Assembly (NCBI RefSeq): GCF_014646515.1
Contig: NZ_BMNK01000002.1
Span: forward strand, 393,988-457,987
Reading direction: 5' to 3'
From: Nonomuraea glycinis
Lineage (GTDB): Bacteria > Actinomycetota > Actinomycetes > Streptosporangiales > Streptosporangiaceae
DNA: 64,000 bases
The stretch's first letter is position 1; each line of letters begins with the position of its first letter. Under the pieces are notes generated by a model. It saw only the letters and a program-made list of their open reading frames with translations, had not been told where the DNA came from and did no database searches. Of this stretch, positions 1 to 10,664 are shown piece after piece. The translations under genes were made by a program, and so were the position numbers.

Positions 1-947
1 CGGGGATGCTCTACTGGTGGGGCGAGGGCCACGGCGATCATTACTCCGACGGGTTCTGGCGCGCCGCCGACCCCTACCGGCTGCCGGGCACGACCGTCTC
101 CACCCGGCGGCTGCCCGACGGCGCCGGCCCGGCCTGGGGCGGCGCCTGCCCGCCCGCCCGCTGGGTCGGCGGCGCGACCGACGGCACGTACGCGACGGTC
201 GGCCAGCATCTGTACGGCCTGGAGAGCACGATGGAGGCCGTCAAGTCGTGGGTCTTCCTCGACGACGCCGTCGTCTGCTTGGGCGCGGGCATCACCAGCA
301 CGGACGGCGTCCCGGTCGAGACCGTCGTCGACGTCCGGCGGACGGACGCGCCCCTCACCACCGGGGCGGGCTGGGCGCACCTGGAAGGCCACGGTGGCTA
401 CGTCATCCCTGGTGACCAGCGGCTCCGCACGCTGCGCGGCCGCGACCAGGTGACGCTCTGGCTCGACCACGGCACCGATCCGGTCGCGGCCGGGTACGCG
501 TACCTGCTGCTGCCGAACGCCGACCTGGCGCGCACCCGCGCCCGCGCCGCCGAACCCGGCTGGGCGCGGGTGCTCGTCAACACCGGCCGTCAGCAGGGCG
601 TGCACATCCCGTCCCTCGGCATCACGGCGATCAACTTCTGGCAGGCCGGCTCGACCGGCGGCGTCACCGCGTCCGCGCCGTGCGCCGTCCTCGTGCGCGA
701 GCGGCGCGACGGCACGGCCACGGTCACCGTGTCGGACCCCCGGCGCGAGCTGACCGAGCTGACCGTCACCTGGCGGCGGCCGGTCACCGAGGTGCTCCGC
801 GCGGACCCGCTGCTGACCGGCGTCGCCACCGGCCCGGCGCTCACGCTGGCGTTCGGCCGGCTGGCGGATCGCGGCGGCGGCTCCAGAACGGTCAGGGTGC
901 GCACGTCTCACGGCGCGCGGCTGAAAACGCGGGCGGCGCGCGGATGA
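1..947 (+). CDS. Polysaccharide lyase family 8 protein, C-terminal part (5' end outside window)
   Basis: The reading frame is open at base 1, so only about the last 315 codons are present. The segment has the look of hyaluronate/chondroitin/xanthan lyases: a GDHYSDGFW stretch, a GTTV segment, then KSWVFLDDAVVCLGAGI, which matches the conserved start of the central beta-sandwich domain in PL8 enzymes, followed by an all-beta C-terminal domain. The catalytic Asn/His/Tyr of the family lie in the N-terminal alpha-barrel and are off the window edge. Family members are secreted and cleave uronic-acid polysaccharides by beta-elimination. Which polymer this one uses cannot be told. No downstream partner is coupled to it; 91 bases follow before the GNAT gene. 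Confidence 0.85.
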   Translation, partial: GMLYWWGEGHGDHYSDGFWRAADPYRLPGTTVSTRRLPDGAGPAWGGACPPARWVGGATDGTYATVGQHLYGLESTMEAVKSWVFLDDAVVCLGAGITSTDGVPVETVVDVRRTDAPLTTGAGWAHLEGHGGYVIPGDQRLRTLRGRDQVTLWLDHGTDPVAAGYAYLLLPNADLARTRARAAEPGWARVLVNTGRQQGVHIPSLGITAINFWQAGSTGGVTASAPCAVLVRERRDGTATVTVSDPRRELTELTVTWRRPVTEVLRADPLLTGVATGPALTLAFGRLADRGGGSRTVRVRTSHGARLKTRAARG

Positions 948-1002
948 GGACGCGGACGGCGCGGTCTGAAAAACAGGGCGACCGGCCGAGGCGGGCCCGG
1001 TT

Positions 1003-1037
1003 ACACTCCGCGAGTCCTGTTCGCGTGAATGGAGTGT
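1003..1037 (+). promoter_or_regulatory. Inverted repeat covering the ribosome-binding site of the GNAT gene
   Basis: ACACTC (1003-1008) followed by CGCGA (1009-1013) can pair with TCGCG (1021-1025) and GAGTGT (1032-1037), giving a bulged hairpin with a 7-base loop. The right arm contains the GGAG that serves the TTG start at 1039. It could be an RNA hairpin that hides the RBS or a protein operator. A -10-like TACACT at 1002-1007 would place the transcript start inside the repeat, which favours the operator reading. Confidence 0.35.
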
Positions 1038-1038
1038 T

Positions 1039-2073
1039 TTGACCCACAATGACCTGATCGTTCGGCCTATCACCGGACGCGAAGAGCTTGAGCTGTTCTG
1101 CCGCCTGCCCTACGTGCTCAACGACGAGCTCGCGGACGACCTCGACGCCGGCCGCCGGCGGCCCGAGTGGATGTGGGTGGCGCTACGCGGTGAGCGCCTC
1201 GTCGCCAGGCTGGCCTGGTGGGCGCCGCGCCCGGACGCCCCGCCGGCCATGCTGGACACGTTTGACCTGGACGACGCGGCCCCGTCGCCGGAGCGGCTCG
1301 ACGACGCCGCACTGCTGCTCAGCACCGCCATGGCGGCGGTGTTGCCCTCGGGCGCCCGGCCGCCCGAGTACAACCGCTACATCCCGCCGGGGTGGCGCGA
1401 GGACGAGGCGGCCAGGCAGGTCGTCGAGGACCGCATGACCGTCCTCGCCCGCGGCGGCGCCAAGCCTCTCGTCGAGCGGCTGCGCTTCGAGTGGCGGCCC
1501 GGGGCGCCGGTTCCCGGGCCGAGCGGCCGCCTGAGCTTCAGGCCGGTCGGCGACCGCGCCGACCTCGTCGAGCTGATGACCCTCGTCCTGGAGGGCACCC
1601 TCGATGCCCACAGCCGGGCCGACCTGACCCGGATGACCGCCGCCCAGGCGGCGGCCGAGCAGTATGACGACGAGCTGGCGCACTACCGCAGCCCGCGCGA
1701 CTGGTGGCGGATCGCGACCACGCCCGGCGGCGACCCCGTGGGATTCGTCATCCCGGCCCGCAACAGCTACAACCCGATCATCGCCTACATCGGCGTCCTG
1801 CCGGCGTACCGGGGCCGGGGGCACATCGACGACCTGCTCGCCGAGGGCACGCGGATCCTCGCCGCCCAGGACGTGCCGCGCATCCGGGCGGCCACGGACG
1901 TCGGCAACGTGCCGATGGCCCGCGCCTTCCACCGCGCCGGGTACACGCACTTCCAGGGTGAGATCAACATGACGTGGGGCTCATCCCCGCTGTGGGCTTC
2001 CAGCAGCAGGAAGATCGTCTCGTCCGGCAGCCGCCTGGGCGCTGATCCGCCCGCGTCGTTCCCCCCAAAGTGA
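1039..2073 (+). CDS. GNAT family N-acetyltransferase
   Basis: A 344-residue protein with the GNAT acetyl-CoA fold in its second half: IAYIGVLPAYRGRGHIDDLL matches beta4 and the Q/RxxGxG/A pyrophosphate loop, followed by a beta5/alpha4 region (TDVGNVPMARAFHRAGY). The first half (about 150 residues) looks like a second, degenerate GNAT-like domain, as in tandem-GNAT proteins. The TTG start is chosen because GGAG lies 4 bases upstream and the protein begins with a sensible THNDLIVRPI strand. The substrate is unknown. It stands alone, just ahead of the methyltransferase. Confidence 0.8.
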   Translation: MTHNDLIVRPITGREELELFCRLPYVLNDELADDLDAGRRRPEWMWVALRGERLVARLAWWAPRPDAPPAMLDTFDLDDAAPSPERLDDAALLLSTAMAAVLPSGARPPEYNRYIPPGWREDEAARQVVEDRMTVLARGGAKPLVERLRFEWRPGAPVPGPSGRLSFRPVGDRADLVELMTLVLEGTLDAHSRADLTRMTAAQAAAEQYDDELAHYRSPRDWWRIATTPGGDPVGFVIPARNSYNPIIAYIGVLPAYRGRGHIDDLLAEGTRILAAQDVPRIRAATDVGNVPMARAFHRAGYTHFQGEINMTWGSSPLWASSSRKIVSSGSRLGADPPASFPPK

Positions 2074-2160
2074 ATGTCCGGTACGTACGATGAGGACGGT
2101 ACTTATGTTGATATTGCGCCAAATAGCGTCCGTATCCTAGGAACTGGACCGATCCTGAAC

Positions 2161-2973
2161 ATGAGCGACAGCAACGCCGCCGAGCCGGCCTGGGCTCGCG
2201 TGGACACGACCGTGCCGCACTCGGCCCGGGTATGGGACTTCCTGCTGGGCGGAAAGGATCACTTCGCCATCGATCGTGAGGTCGGCGAGACCTTGCTCCG
2301 GGTGTTCCCCGACTTTGTGATGGTCGCCCGCCTGCAGCGCGAGTTCCTCGCCCGCGCGGTGCACTACCTGGTGACCGAGGCGGGCATCCGGCAGTTCCTC
2401 GACATCGGCACCGGCCTGCCCACCGCCGACAACACCCACGAGCTGGCGCAGCGCCTCGCGCCGGAATCGCGGGTCGTCTACGTCGACAACGACCCCATCG
2501 TGCTGGTGCACGCCCGCGCGCTGCTCACCAGCACCCCCGAGGGCGCCACCGACTACCTCGACGCGGACGTCCGCGACCCGGAGGCGATCCTCGACGGGGC
2601 CGCCAAGACGCTCGACCTCTCCCAGCCCGTCGCGGTCATGATGCTGAGCATCGCGGGCCAGGTCACCGACGACGACGACCCCAAGGGTCTCATTGACCGG
2701 CTGATGGGCCCGCTGGCCCCCGGCAGCTACCTGGCCCTGAGCGACGGCGTCAACACCAACCCGGCGCTGGTGCAGGCTGTCACCACCTACAACCAGAGCG
2801 CCGCCAACACCTACCAGCTGCGCAGCCCCGAGCAGGTCGGCGCCTTCCTCGCCGGTCTCGACCTGGTGGCGCCCGGCGTGGTGCCGACGCCCGAGTGGCA
2901 CCCGCCCCTGGACCGCTGGGACGAGCCGCCCACCGTGGTCAGCGCGGTCTGCGGGGTGGCCAAGAAGCCCTGA
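2161..2973 (+). CDS. SAM-dependent methyltransferase of the PF04672 (DUF574) group
   Basis: A 270-residue protein carrying the hallmarks of this actinobacterial family: VDTTVPHSARVWDFLLGGKDHF near the N-terminus, then FLDIGTGLPTADNTHE as the SAM-binding loop and VVYVDNDPIVL as the acidic strand 2. These proteins are abundant in Streptosporangiales and Streptomyces, and their substrates are mostly unknown. The ATG at 2161 is preferred because the conserved family start begins here. An in-frame ATG at 2074 would add 29 residues unlike the family; those bases are AT-richer and probably hold the promoter (TATCCT at 2131-2136 resembles a -10). Confidence 0.85.
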   Translation: MSDSNAAEPAWARVDTTVPHSARVWDFLLGGKDHFAIDREVGETLLRVFPDFVMVARLQREFLARAVHYLVTEAGIRQFLDIGTGLPTADNTHELAQRLAPESRVVYVDNDPIVLVHARALLTSTPEGATDYLDADVRDPEAILDGAAKTLDLSQPVAVMMLSIAGQVTDDDDPKGLIDRLMGPLAPGSYLALSDGVNTNPALVQAVTTYNQSAANTYQLRSPEQVGAFLAGLDLVAPGVVPTPEWHPPLDRWDEPPTVVSAVCGVAKKP

Positions 2974-2995
2974 GTTGATAGCCTGGCCGCAGGTG

Positions 2996-3016
2996 GGCCG
3001 GGAAGTTTTGCCGGCC
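2996..3016 (+). terminator. Hairpin between methyltransferase and CBS gene
   Basis: GGCCGG (2996-3001) and CCGGCC (3011-3016) form a perfect 6-bp stem with loop GAAGTTTTG. There is no strong U-tract, which is usual for actinobacterial terminators. It may end the methyltransferase transcript or shape the leader of the CBS gene. Confidence 0.4.
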
Positions 3017-3045
3017 GCTCTGTTTATCGATACTGAAGGGCCGCC

Positions 3046-3489
3046 ATGCGTGCTCGAGATCTCCTTACCCCCTATCCCACCGTCACTCTCGACACTCCGG
3101 TGGCGGAGGCGGCCAGACTGCTGGCCACCCAGAACCTGCGCGGCCTGATCGTCGTGGACGGCGACGGCAAGCCCCTGTCCATCCTGCCGGGCACCCAGGT
3201 GCTGCGGCTGGCCGTCCCCGGCTACTGCCAGGACGACCCGGCGCTGGCCCGGGTCGTCGACGAGATCCATGCCGACGCGTTCCTGCGGACGCTGGCCGGG
3301 CGCACCGTGCGCGAGGCCCTGCCACGGGAGAAGCGCGAGCTGCCGGTCACCGACCCGGACGCCACCGTGCTGGAGGTCGCGGCGCTGATGGCCCGCACCC
3401 ACAGCCCGCTGGTCGCCGTGGTGGGTGAGCGAGGGCTTGAGGGGGCGGTCACCCTGCAAGCGCTCATGGAGCGTGCACTGGCTGCATGA
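3046..3489 (+). CDS. CBS-domain pair protein
   Basis: A 147-residue soluble protein made of two CBS motifs: RARDLLTPYPTVTLDTPVAEAARLL at the N-terminus and a second at about residues 85-140 (VREALPREKRELPVTDPDATVLEVAALMA). Such Bateman modules bind adenosine nucleotides and gate transporters or enzymes. Its stop overlaps the start of the transporter gene by 4 bases (ATGA at 3486-3489), so the two are almost certainly co-translated. I infer that it is a cytoplasmic regulatory subunit of that transporter. Confidence 0.85.
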   Translation: MRARDLLTPYPTVTLDTPVAEAARLLATQNLRGLIVVDGDGKPLSILPGTQVLRLAVPGYCQDDPALARVVDEIHADAFLRTLAGRTVREALPREKRELPVTDPDATVLEVAALMARTHSPLVAVVGERGLEGAVTLQALMERALAA

Positions 3490-4778
3490 CGGCTGTCGCC
3501 TGGCTGTCGGTGGCGGTGTTCCTCGGCGCGTACGCGCTGATCGCCACCGAGAGGATCCACCGGGTCGCCGCCGCGCTCGGTGGCGCCGGGATCATGCTGT
3601 CGATCCATGCCACCGACGCCGGCTCCGCGTTCTTCTCCGAGGCGACCGGCATCGACTGGAACGTCATCTTCCTGCTGCTCGGCATGATGGTGATCGTCGG
3701 AGTGCTCAAGCAGACCGGCGTCTTCGAATATCTGGCCATCTGGGCCGCGAAACGGGCCCGGGGCAGGCCGTACCGGCTGATGGTGCTGCTGGTCGTCATC
3801 ACGGCGGCCGCCTCCGCGCTGCTCGACAACGTCACGACCGTGCTGCTGATCGTCCCGGTGACGTTCCTGGTCTGCGAGCGGCTGGCGCTGCCCGTGGTGC
3901 CCTTCCTCATCGCCGAGGCGATGGCCTCCAACATCGGCGGCACCGCCACCCTGATCGGTGACCCGCCCAACATCATCATCGCCAGTAAGGGCGGGCTGTC
4001 GTTCAACGACTTCCTGGTGCACATGGCGCCGATGGTGGTGATCCTGGTGATCGTCTTCATCGGGTTGTGCCGGATCATGTTCGGGCGGATCTTCCTATAC
4101 GACCCCGAACGCGCCGCCGACGTCATGCGGCTCGACGAGCGCGAGGCGATCGGCGACCGGCGGCTGCTGTGGCAGAGTCTGGCCGTGCTCGCCCTGGTGA
4201 TGATCGCCTTCGTGCTGCACCCGGTGCTGCACTACGAGCCGTCCGTCGTGGCGGTCCTCGGCGCCGGCATCCTGGTGGCCGCCACCAAGGTCACCGCCGA
4301 GGAGGCCATCGCCGAGGTCGAATGGCCCACGCTGGTGTTCTTCGCCGGGCTGTTCGTGATGATCGGCGCCCTGGTGGAGACCGGCGTCATCGGGCAGGTG
4401 TCGCGGCTGGCCGTGGACGCCACCGAAGGACGGCTCGGGGTGGCCACGATGGTCCTGCTCGGCGGCTCGGCCGGGTTGTCGGCCATCGTGGACAACATCC
4501 CCTATGTCGCCACGATGAGCCCCATCGTGGCCGACCTCGTCCAGGCCAACGGGGGCAACGCCGACGCGCAGGTGCTGTGGTGGGCGCTGGCCTTCGGCGC
4601 CGACCTGGGCGGCAACGCCACCGCCGTCGGCGCGGCGGCCAACGTGGTCGTCATCGGCATCGCCGCCCGCAACGGCACCCCGATCAGCTTCTGGGAGTTC
4701 ACCAAGTACGGGCTCGTGGTCACCGCCGTCACCGTCTCGCTGACCGCGCCTTACCTGTGGCTGCGTTATCTCGGGTGA
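3486..4778 (+). CDS. ArsB/NhaD-type ion transporter (SLC13-like permease)
   Basis: A 430-residue integral membrane protein with about 11 predicted membrane segments. It has two inverted halves, each with the conserved re-entrant motif of the ArsB/NhaD superfamily: SALLDNVTTVLLIVPVT followed by NIGGTATLIGDPPNI in the first half, and SAIVDNIPYVATMSPIV followed by GADLGGNATAVGAAANV in the second. Relatives exchange Na+ for H+ or carry arsenite or dicarboxylates. The paired DN motifs and GDPPN signature do not decide the substrate. It is translationally coupled to the CBS gene upstream. Confidence 0.85.
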   Translation: MTAVAWLSVAVFLGAYALIATERIHRVAAALGGAGIMLSIHATDAGSAFFSEATGIDWNVIFLLLGMMVIVGVLKQTGVFEYLAIWAAKRARGRPYRLMVLLVVITAAASALLDNVTTVLLIVPVTFLVCERLALPVVPFLIAEAMASNIGGTATLIGDPPNIIIASKGGLSFNDFLVHMAPMVVILVIVFIGLCRIMFGRIFLYDPERAADVMRLDEREAIGDRRLLWQSLAVLALVMIAFVLHPVLHYEPSVVAVLGAGILVAATKVTAEEAIAEVEWPTLVFFAGLFVMIGALVETGVIGQVSRLAVDATEGRLGVATMVLLGGSAGLSAIVDNIPYVATMSPIVADLVQANGGNADAQVLWWALAFGADLGGNATAVGAAANVVVIGIAARNGTPISFWEFTKYGLVVTAVTVSLTAPYLWLRYLG

Positions 4779-4883
4779 GGACGAGGTAGTTGGTCCGTAC
4801 ATGGAAGATCTGTGCTCCCTTGGCCGCACCTAGAACCTGGTGAATGCCGCGTCTGCGTACCTTGAGGCATGGAGGGGACGGCG

Positions 4884-6707
<1,824 letters not shown>

Positions 6708-6738
6708 CCGGCCCCGGCGACGGCTACGATGCCCGGCC

Positions 6739-7413
6739 ATGAGGGAACCTGACTTCGTCCGTACCACGCGTGACTCCTATGACGCGGTCGCCGGCCGCTA
6801 CGCCGAGTGCTTCAGCGCGACGCTCGAGACCGAGCCGCTGCAGCGGGCGATGCTCGACGCGTTCGCCGCGCTCGTCCGGGGCGGTGGGCCGGTGGCCGAC
6901 GTCGGGTGCGGTCCCGGCCATGTGACGGGCCATCTGCACGGGCTCGGGGTGGACGCGTTCGGTGTCGACCTGTCGCCGGAGATGATCGCGCTGGCCCGTC
7001 AGGCCCACCCGGAGCTGCGGTTCGAGGTGGGGACGATGGCCGCGCTGGAGGTGCGGGACGGCGGCCTCGGCGGTGTCCTCTCGCGATACTCGATCATCCA
7101 CACCCCGCCGGAGCGGCTGCCGGAGATCGTCGCCGAGTTCGCGCGGGTGCTCGCCCCGGGTGGTCATCTGCTGCTCAGTTTCGCCGGGCATGACGAGCCC
7201 GCGGAGCTCGCGGAGGCGTACGACCATCTGGTGGCGCTCGCCTACCGGTGGTCACCCGACCGGGTCGCGGACCTGCTGCGCGAGCACGGGCTGCAGGAGG
7301 TGGCCAGGCTGGTGTACGCCCCGGAGCTGGACGTCAGACGCGGGTTCCCGGCCGTCGACCTGCTGGCCAGGAGGCTTCCTGAGCCGTCAGACGTGGGCGG
7401 CCAGGTGGCGTAG
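6739..7413 (+). CDS. Class I SAM-dependent methyltransferase
   Basis: A 224-residue methyltransferase-11 type protein. [19 protein letters not shown] is the SAM-binding motif [16 protein letters not shown] holds the acidic residue of motif II, and [11 protein letters not shown] is motif III. The N-terminal [12 protein letters not shown] is typical of small-molecule methyltransferases in actinomycetes. The 3' end overlaps the 3' end of the convergent regulator gene by 27 bases. The substrate is unknown. Confidence 0.85.
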   Translation: MREPDFVRTTRDSYDAVAGRYAECFSATLETEPLQRAMLDAFAALVRGGGPVADVGCGPGHVTGHLHGLGVDAFGVDLSPEMIALARQAHPELRFEVGTMAALEVRDGGLGGVLSRYSIIHTPPERLPEIVAEFARVLAPGGHLLLSFAGHDEPAELAEAYDHLVALAYRWSPDRVADLLREHGLQEVARLVYAPELDVRRGFPAVDLLARRLPEPSDVGGQVA

Positions 7414-8187
7414 GGCGCGGGCGGCCGGGGTGTCCGGGTCGGCGGTCATGAAGACCACCTGCTGATCGTCGTCCGGGACCGTGAGGATGTCGCAGTTGAT
7501 GCGGAGCCGGCCGAGTTCGGGGTGGGTCACGGTCTTCGTCCGGTGGCCGGGGACGCGCACCGGGTTGGTGGCCCAGATCTTGGTGAACTCCGCGCCGCCC
7601 GCCCGCAGGTCGGCCAGCAGCGCGGCGAGCGCCGCGTCGCGGGGATAGCGGTCGGCGGCGGCCCGCAGCCGGGCCACCACGATCTCGCCGAACTCCTCGT
7701 GGTCCGCGGTCATCACCTGATCGCGGTGCAGGAAGCACCGGCGGGCCAGGTTGGGCCGGGTGGGCAGGTCGCCGAGCAGGGCTTCGGCGAGCGGGTTCCA
7801 GGCGATCACGTCGTAGCTGGCCGCGGTGACGACGGCCGCGGTCCCCGGGATCCGGCGCAGCAGGCTCGCCACGTACGGGCGGACCTCGCGCGGCGGTCCG
7901 GCGGGCGGCTCCGGGGGCACGCCGGCCAGCCGGAACAGGTGCGTCCGCTCGGCGGGCGCGAGCCGGAGCGCGCCCGCCAGAGACGCGAGGATGCGCGGGG
8001 ACGGCCGGGGGCCCCGCGCCTGCTCCAGCCGGACGTAGTAGTCGACCGACATGCTCGCCAGCTCGGCGACCTCCTCGCGGCGCAGGCCCGGCGTCCGCCG
8101 CCGGGACCCCGCGGGCAGGCCGACGTCGCCCGGCCGCACCCTCTCCCGCCGGTCACGCAGGAAACGGGCCAGCTCGCCTCTCGCCAT
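7387..8187 (-). CDS. XRE-family regulator with MmyB-like ligand-binding domain
   Basis: A 266-residue protein. The N-terminal helix-turn-helix (about residues 5-75) has the family pattern RTPGLRREEVAELASMSVDYY followed by RLEQARGPRPS. The rest is the MmyB-like PAS-related domain, which in Streptomyces homologues binds a fatty-acid-like ligand; AWNPLAEALLGD is typical. The start at 8187 is fixed by an AGGAGG 7 bases upstream. These regulators nearly always sit divergent from a short-chain dehydrogenase that they control, and that is the arrangement here with the SDR starting 69 bases away. Confidence 0.88.
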   Translation of the reverse strand: MARGELARFLRDRRERVRPGDVGLPAGSRRRTPGLRREEVAELASMSVDYYVRLEQARGPRPSPRILASLAGALRLAPAERTHLFRLAGVPPEPPAGPPREVRPYVASLLRRIPGTAAVVTAASYDVIAWNPLAEALLGDLPTRPNLARRCFLHRDQVMTADHEEFGEIVVARLRAAADRYPRDAALAALLADLRAGGAEFTKIWATNPVRVPGHRTKTVTHPELGRLRINCDILTVPDDDQQVVFMTADPDTPAARALRHLAAHV

Positions 8188-8256
8188 CCGGTGCCTCCTC
8201 AGTCTGGTATCCATTGTCCCTGGATCGGGCGCTTCGCCGGCGGCACCCTCGACGGC

Positions 8257-8964
8257 ATGGACAACTCGATCGCATTGGTCACCGGCGCCAACAAGGGCAT
8301 CGGCAAGGAGATCGCGCGCCAACTCGCCGGCGCGGGCCTCACCGTCTACGTCGGCTCGCGCGATGCCGTACGCGGCGAGCGCGCCGTCGAGGAGATCGGC
8401 GGCGACGCCCGGCCGCTCGTCATCGACGTCACGGACCCGGCGAGCGTCGCCGAGGCCGCGCGCCAGGTCGGCACGCTGGACATCCTGGTCAACAACGCCG
8501 GAATCTCCGGCGAGGACAGAACCCCGGACCAGGAGGACCTCGACACGCTCCGCCGCGTGTATGAGACGAACGTCTTCGGGGTCGTCACGGTGACCAACGC
8601 CTTCCTGCCCGCGCTGCGCCGCTCCGCGCACCCCCGGATCGTGAACGTCTCCAGCGGCACCGGCTCCCTGACCTGGGGCACCGGGCCGCAGTTCCCGCAC
8701 CAGGGCGCCTTCGCCGCCTACCGGTCGTCCAAGGCCGCGCTGAACGCGCTGACCGTCTACTACGCCCACACCCTGGCGGGGGACGGCGTCAAGGCCAACG
8801 TGCTCGCCCCCGGCCTGCGCCGGACCGAGCTCAACGCGCGGGCCGCCGCCAGCGACGGCGACCCGGCCGAGGCGGCGGCGGGCGCGGTCCGGCTCGCGCT
8901 GCTGCCCGACGACGGCCCCTCCGGGGAGTTCTTCTCCTGGGACGGCACCCCGGTCCCGTGGTAG
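8257..8964 (+). CDS. SDR family oxidoreductase
   Basis: A 235-residue short-chain dehydrogenase/reductase. TGANKGIG is the glycine-rich NADP-binding motif, NNAG follows at about residue 80, and SS plus YRSSK provide the catalytic Ser-Tyr-Lys. The sequence resembles carbonyl-reductase-like SDRs that pair with MmyB-type regulators. The promoter must lie in the 69-base gap shared with that divergent regulator, so regulation by it is likely. The substrate is unknown. Confidence 0.88.
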   Translation: MDNSIALVTGANKGIGKEIARQLAGAGLTVYVGSRDAVRGERAVEEIGGDARPLVIDVTDPASVAEAARQVGTLDILVNNAGISGEDRTPDQEDLDTLRRVYETNVFGVVTVTNAFLPALRRSAHPRIVNVSSGTGSLTWGTGPQFPHQGAFAAYRSSKAALNALTVYYAHTLAGDGVKANVLAPGLRRTELNARAAASDGDPAEAAAGAVRLALLPDDGPSGEFFSWDGTPVPW

Positions 8965-8993
8965 GAGAGGCCGCCCTCCGGGGGCCGCCCGCC

Positions 8994-9018
8994 GCCGAGA
9001 TCGGCACATGTGCTCGGC
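8994..9018 (+). promoter_or_regulatory. Palindromic site upstream of the ABC importer operon
   Basis: GCCGAG (8994-8999) and CTCGGC (9013-9018) are inverted repeats flanking a perfect 10-base palindrome GCACATGTGC (9004-9013). It lies about 125 bases before the first transporter gene, in the only sizeable gap upstream of the operon. A TAGCGT at 9080-9085 looks like a -10 element downstream of it. Probably an operator; the binding protein is not known, the PucR-type regulator at the operon's end being a candidate. Confidence 0.4.
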
Positions 9019-9141
9019 CTCATAGTGGGCTGCCGGAATATGTGAGCGAGTCACCTGGTCCACTGCCCCGGCTGCCACCTAGCGTTCACGGTTACGGCGG
9101 CCTGAGCGCGGTCAGGTCCGCCTGACGCGTGAGGAGGGCGG

Positions 9142-9933
9142 ATGGGAGCAGATCCTACGGGGAGTGCGAACGGAACCGTTCCCATTCTGAAGGTGCGCGG
9201 GCTGAGCAGGGAGTTCCGCGGCTTCCTGGCCGTGGACGGTGTGGACCTTGACGTGGCCGAAGGCAGCGTGCACGCGCTGGTGGGACCGAACGGCGCCGGC
9301 AAGACCACCCTGTTCAACCTGCTCACCGGCTTCCTGAAGCCGACCGCGGGCAGCGTGCTGCTGTCCGATCGCCGGGAGCTGGCCGGGCGCAGCCCCGAGG
9401 CGATCACCCGGATGGGCGTGGCGCGCTCGTTCCAGATCACCAGCCTGTTCGCCGAGCTGACCCCGCGCCAGCACCTGGAGCTGGCCCTGGCCAGCGGCAC
9501 CGGCCTGGGCTGGCGGTTCTGGCGTTCTGACCGGGCGCTGGCCCGCTTCGCCGGGCGCGCGGAGGAACTGCTCGACCAGGTCGGGCTCGCCGACCAGGGC
9601 GGCGTCCCGGCGGACTCGCTGCCGTACGGGAGCAAGCGCGCGCTGGAGCTGGCGCTCGCTCTGGCGCTGGACCCCAAGGTGCTCCTGCTCGACGAGCCGA
9701 CCGCCGGGATGGGCGTGGAGGACGTGGACCGCACCAGCGCGCTCATCCGCAAGATCCGCGCGGGTCGGACCGTGATCCTGGTCGAGCACAACATGAACGT
9801 GGTCGCCAACCTCGCCGACCGGGTGACCGTCCTGCAGCACGGCAAGGTGCTGATCGAGGGTCCGTACGCCGAGATCCGCCACGACCCCAGGGTCATCACC
9901 GCCTACCTCGGAGACTCTCATGTTGATCGTTGA
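9142..9933 (+). CDS. ABC importer ATP-binding protein, LivG type
   Basis: A 263-residue ATPase with Walker A GPNGAGKTT, Q-loop in RSFQITSLFAELTP, a weak signature region (PYGSKRALELALALAL, with no LSGGQ), Walker B VLLLDEPTAGM, and H-loop VEHNMNVV. The long insertion and the C-terminal AYLGD are typical of LivG (branched-chain amino acid or urea/amide importers). GAGGAGGGCGG directly precedes the start. It overlaps the next ATPase gene by 14 bases. With the following four genes it forms a complete HAAT-type importer. Confidence 0.9.
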   Translation: MGADPTGSANGTVPILKVRGLSREFRGFLAVDGVDLDVAEGSVHALVGPNGAGKTTLFNLLTGFLKPTAGSVLLSDRRELAGRSPEAITRMGVARSFQITSLFAELTPRQHLELALASGTGLGWRFWRSDRALARFAGRAEELLDQVGLADQGGVPADSLPYGSKRALELALALALDPKVLLLDEPTAGMGVEDVDRTSALIRKIRAGRTVILVEHNMNVVANLADRVTVLQHGKVLIEGPYAEIRHDPRVITAYLGDSHVDR

Positions 9934-10627
9934 CGGGTTGTCCGCCTGGTACGGCGAGGCGCAGGCCCTGCGCGAGGTGTGGATGCGGGTCGACGAGGGC
10001 GAGATCGTCACGCTGGTCGGCCGCAACGGCGCGGGCAAGACCACGCTGCTGCGCTGCCTGATGGGCCTGCACGGCGCGCACGGCAGGACGGCGGGCACGA
10101 TCTCGCTGTTCGACGAGGACATCACCGGCCTGGCCCCGCACCGCAGGGCCCGGCGCGGCCTGGGCTTCGTCCAGGACGACCGCGGCATCTACGCCAGCTT
10201 GTCGGTGGAGGAGAACCTGCTGCTCCCGCCCGTCAACAAGGCCGGCCCGGAGCCGTGGTCGCTGAAGCGGGTGTACGAGACGTTCCCGGCGCTGCGCGAG
10301 CGGCGGCGCTTCCCCGGGACGAAGTTGTCGGGCGGCGAGCAGCAGATGCTCGCGCTCGCCCGCGTGCTGCGGACGGGCGCCCGGCTGCTGCTGTGCGACG
10401 AGCCCACCGAGGGCCTGTCGCCGCTGATCGTCCAGCAGATCGGCGAGATCCTGCGCGAGGTCAAGGCGGCCGGGGTGACGGTCCTGCTCATCGAGCAGAA
10501 CGTGCACTTCGCCGCCACCGTCGCCGACCGCCACTATCTGCTGGCCGAGGGCCGGATCGTCGAATCGCTGGACAACGACCAGGTCCGCGAACGCGAGCAC
10601 GAGCTGCTCGAATACCTCGGAATCTGA
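9920..10627 (+). CDS. ABC importer ATP-binding protein, LivF type
   Basis: A 235-residue ATPase: Walker A GRNGAGKTT, signature LSGGEQQMLALAR, Walker B LLLCDEPTEGLSP, and H-loop LLIEQNVHFA. The length and the closing ELLEYLGI are typical of LivF, the partner of the upstream LivG-like subunit. The two nucleotide-binding proteins would heterodimerise under the LivH/LivM permease pair. The start is inside the upstream gene, indicating coupled translation. Confidence 0.9.
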   Translation: MLIVDGLSAWYGEAQALREVWMRVDEGEIVTLVGRNGAGKTTLLRCLMGLHGAHGRTAGTISLFDEDITGLAPHRRARRGLGFVQDDRGIYASLSVEENLLLPPVNKAGPEPWSLKRVYETFPALRERRRFPGTKLSGGEQQMLALARVLRTGARLLLCDEPTEGLSPLIVQQIGEILREVKAAGVTVLLIEQNVHFAATVADRHYLLAEGRIVESLDNDQVREREHELLEYLGI

Positions 10628-10664
10628 CGACGGCAAAGATCGTGGACATAGAGGAGATGCCTGA

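Noticed and set aside
2137..3459. Minus-strand frame of 440 codons across the methyltransferase and CBS genes
   Set aside because: It crosses two well-supported plus-strand genes and their intergenic hairpin, and the translation resembles nothing.
7387..9078. Long form of the MmyB-type regulator extending across the SDR gene
   Set aside because: The extra 297 residues would be antisense to the SDR. An AGGAGG 7 bases before 8187 and the family's usual N-terminus fix the start there.
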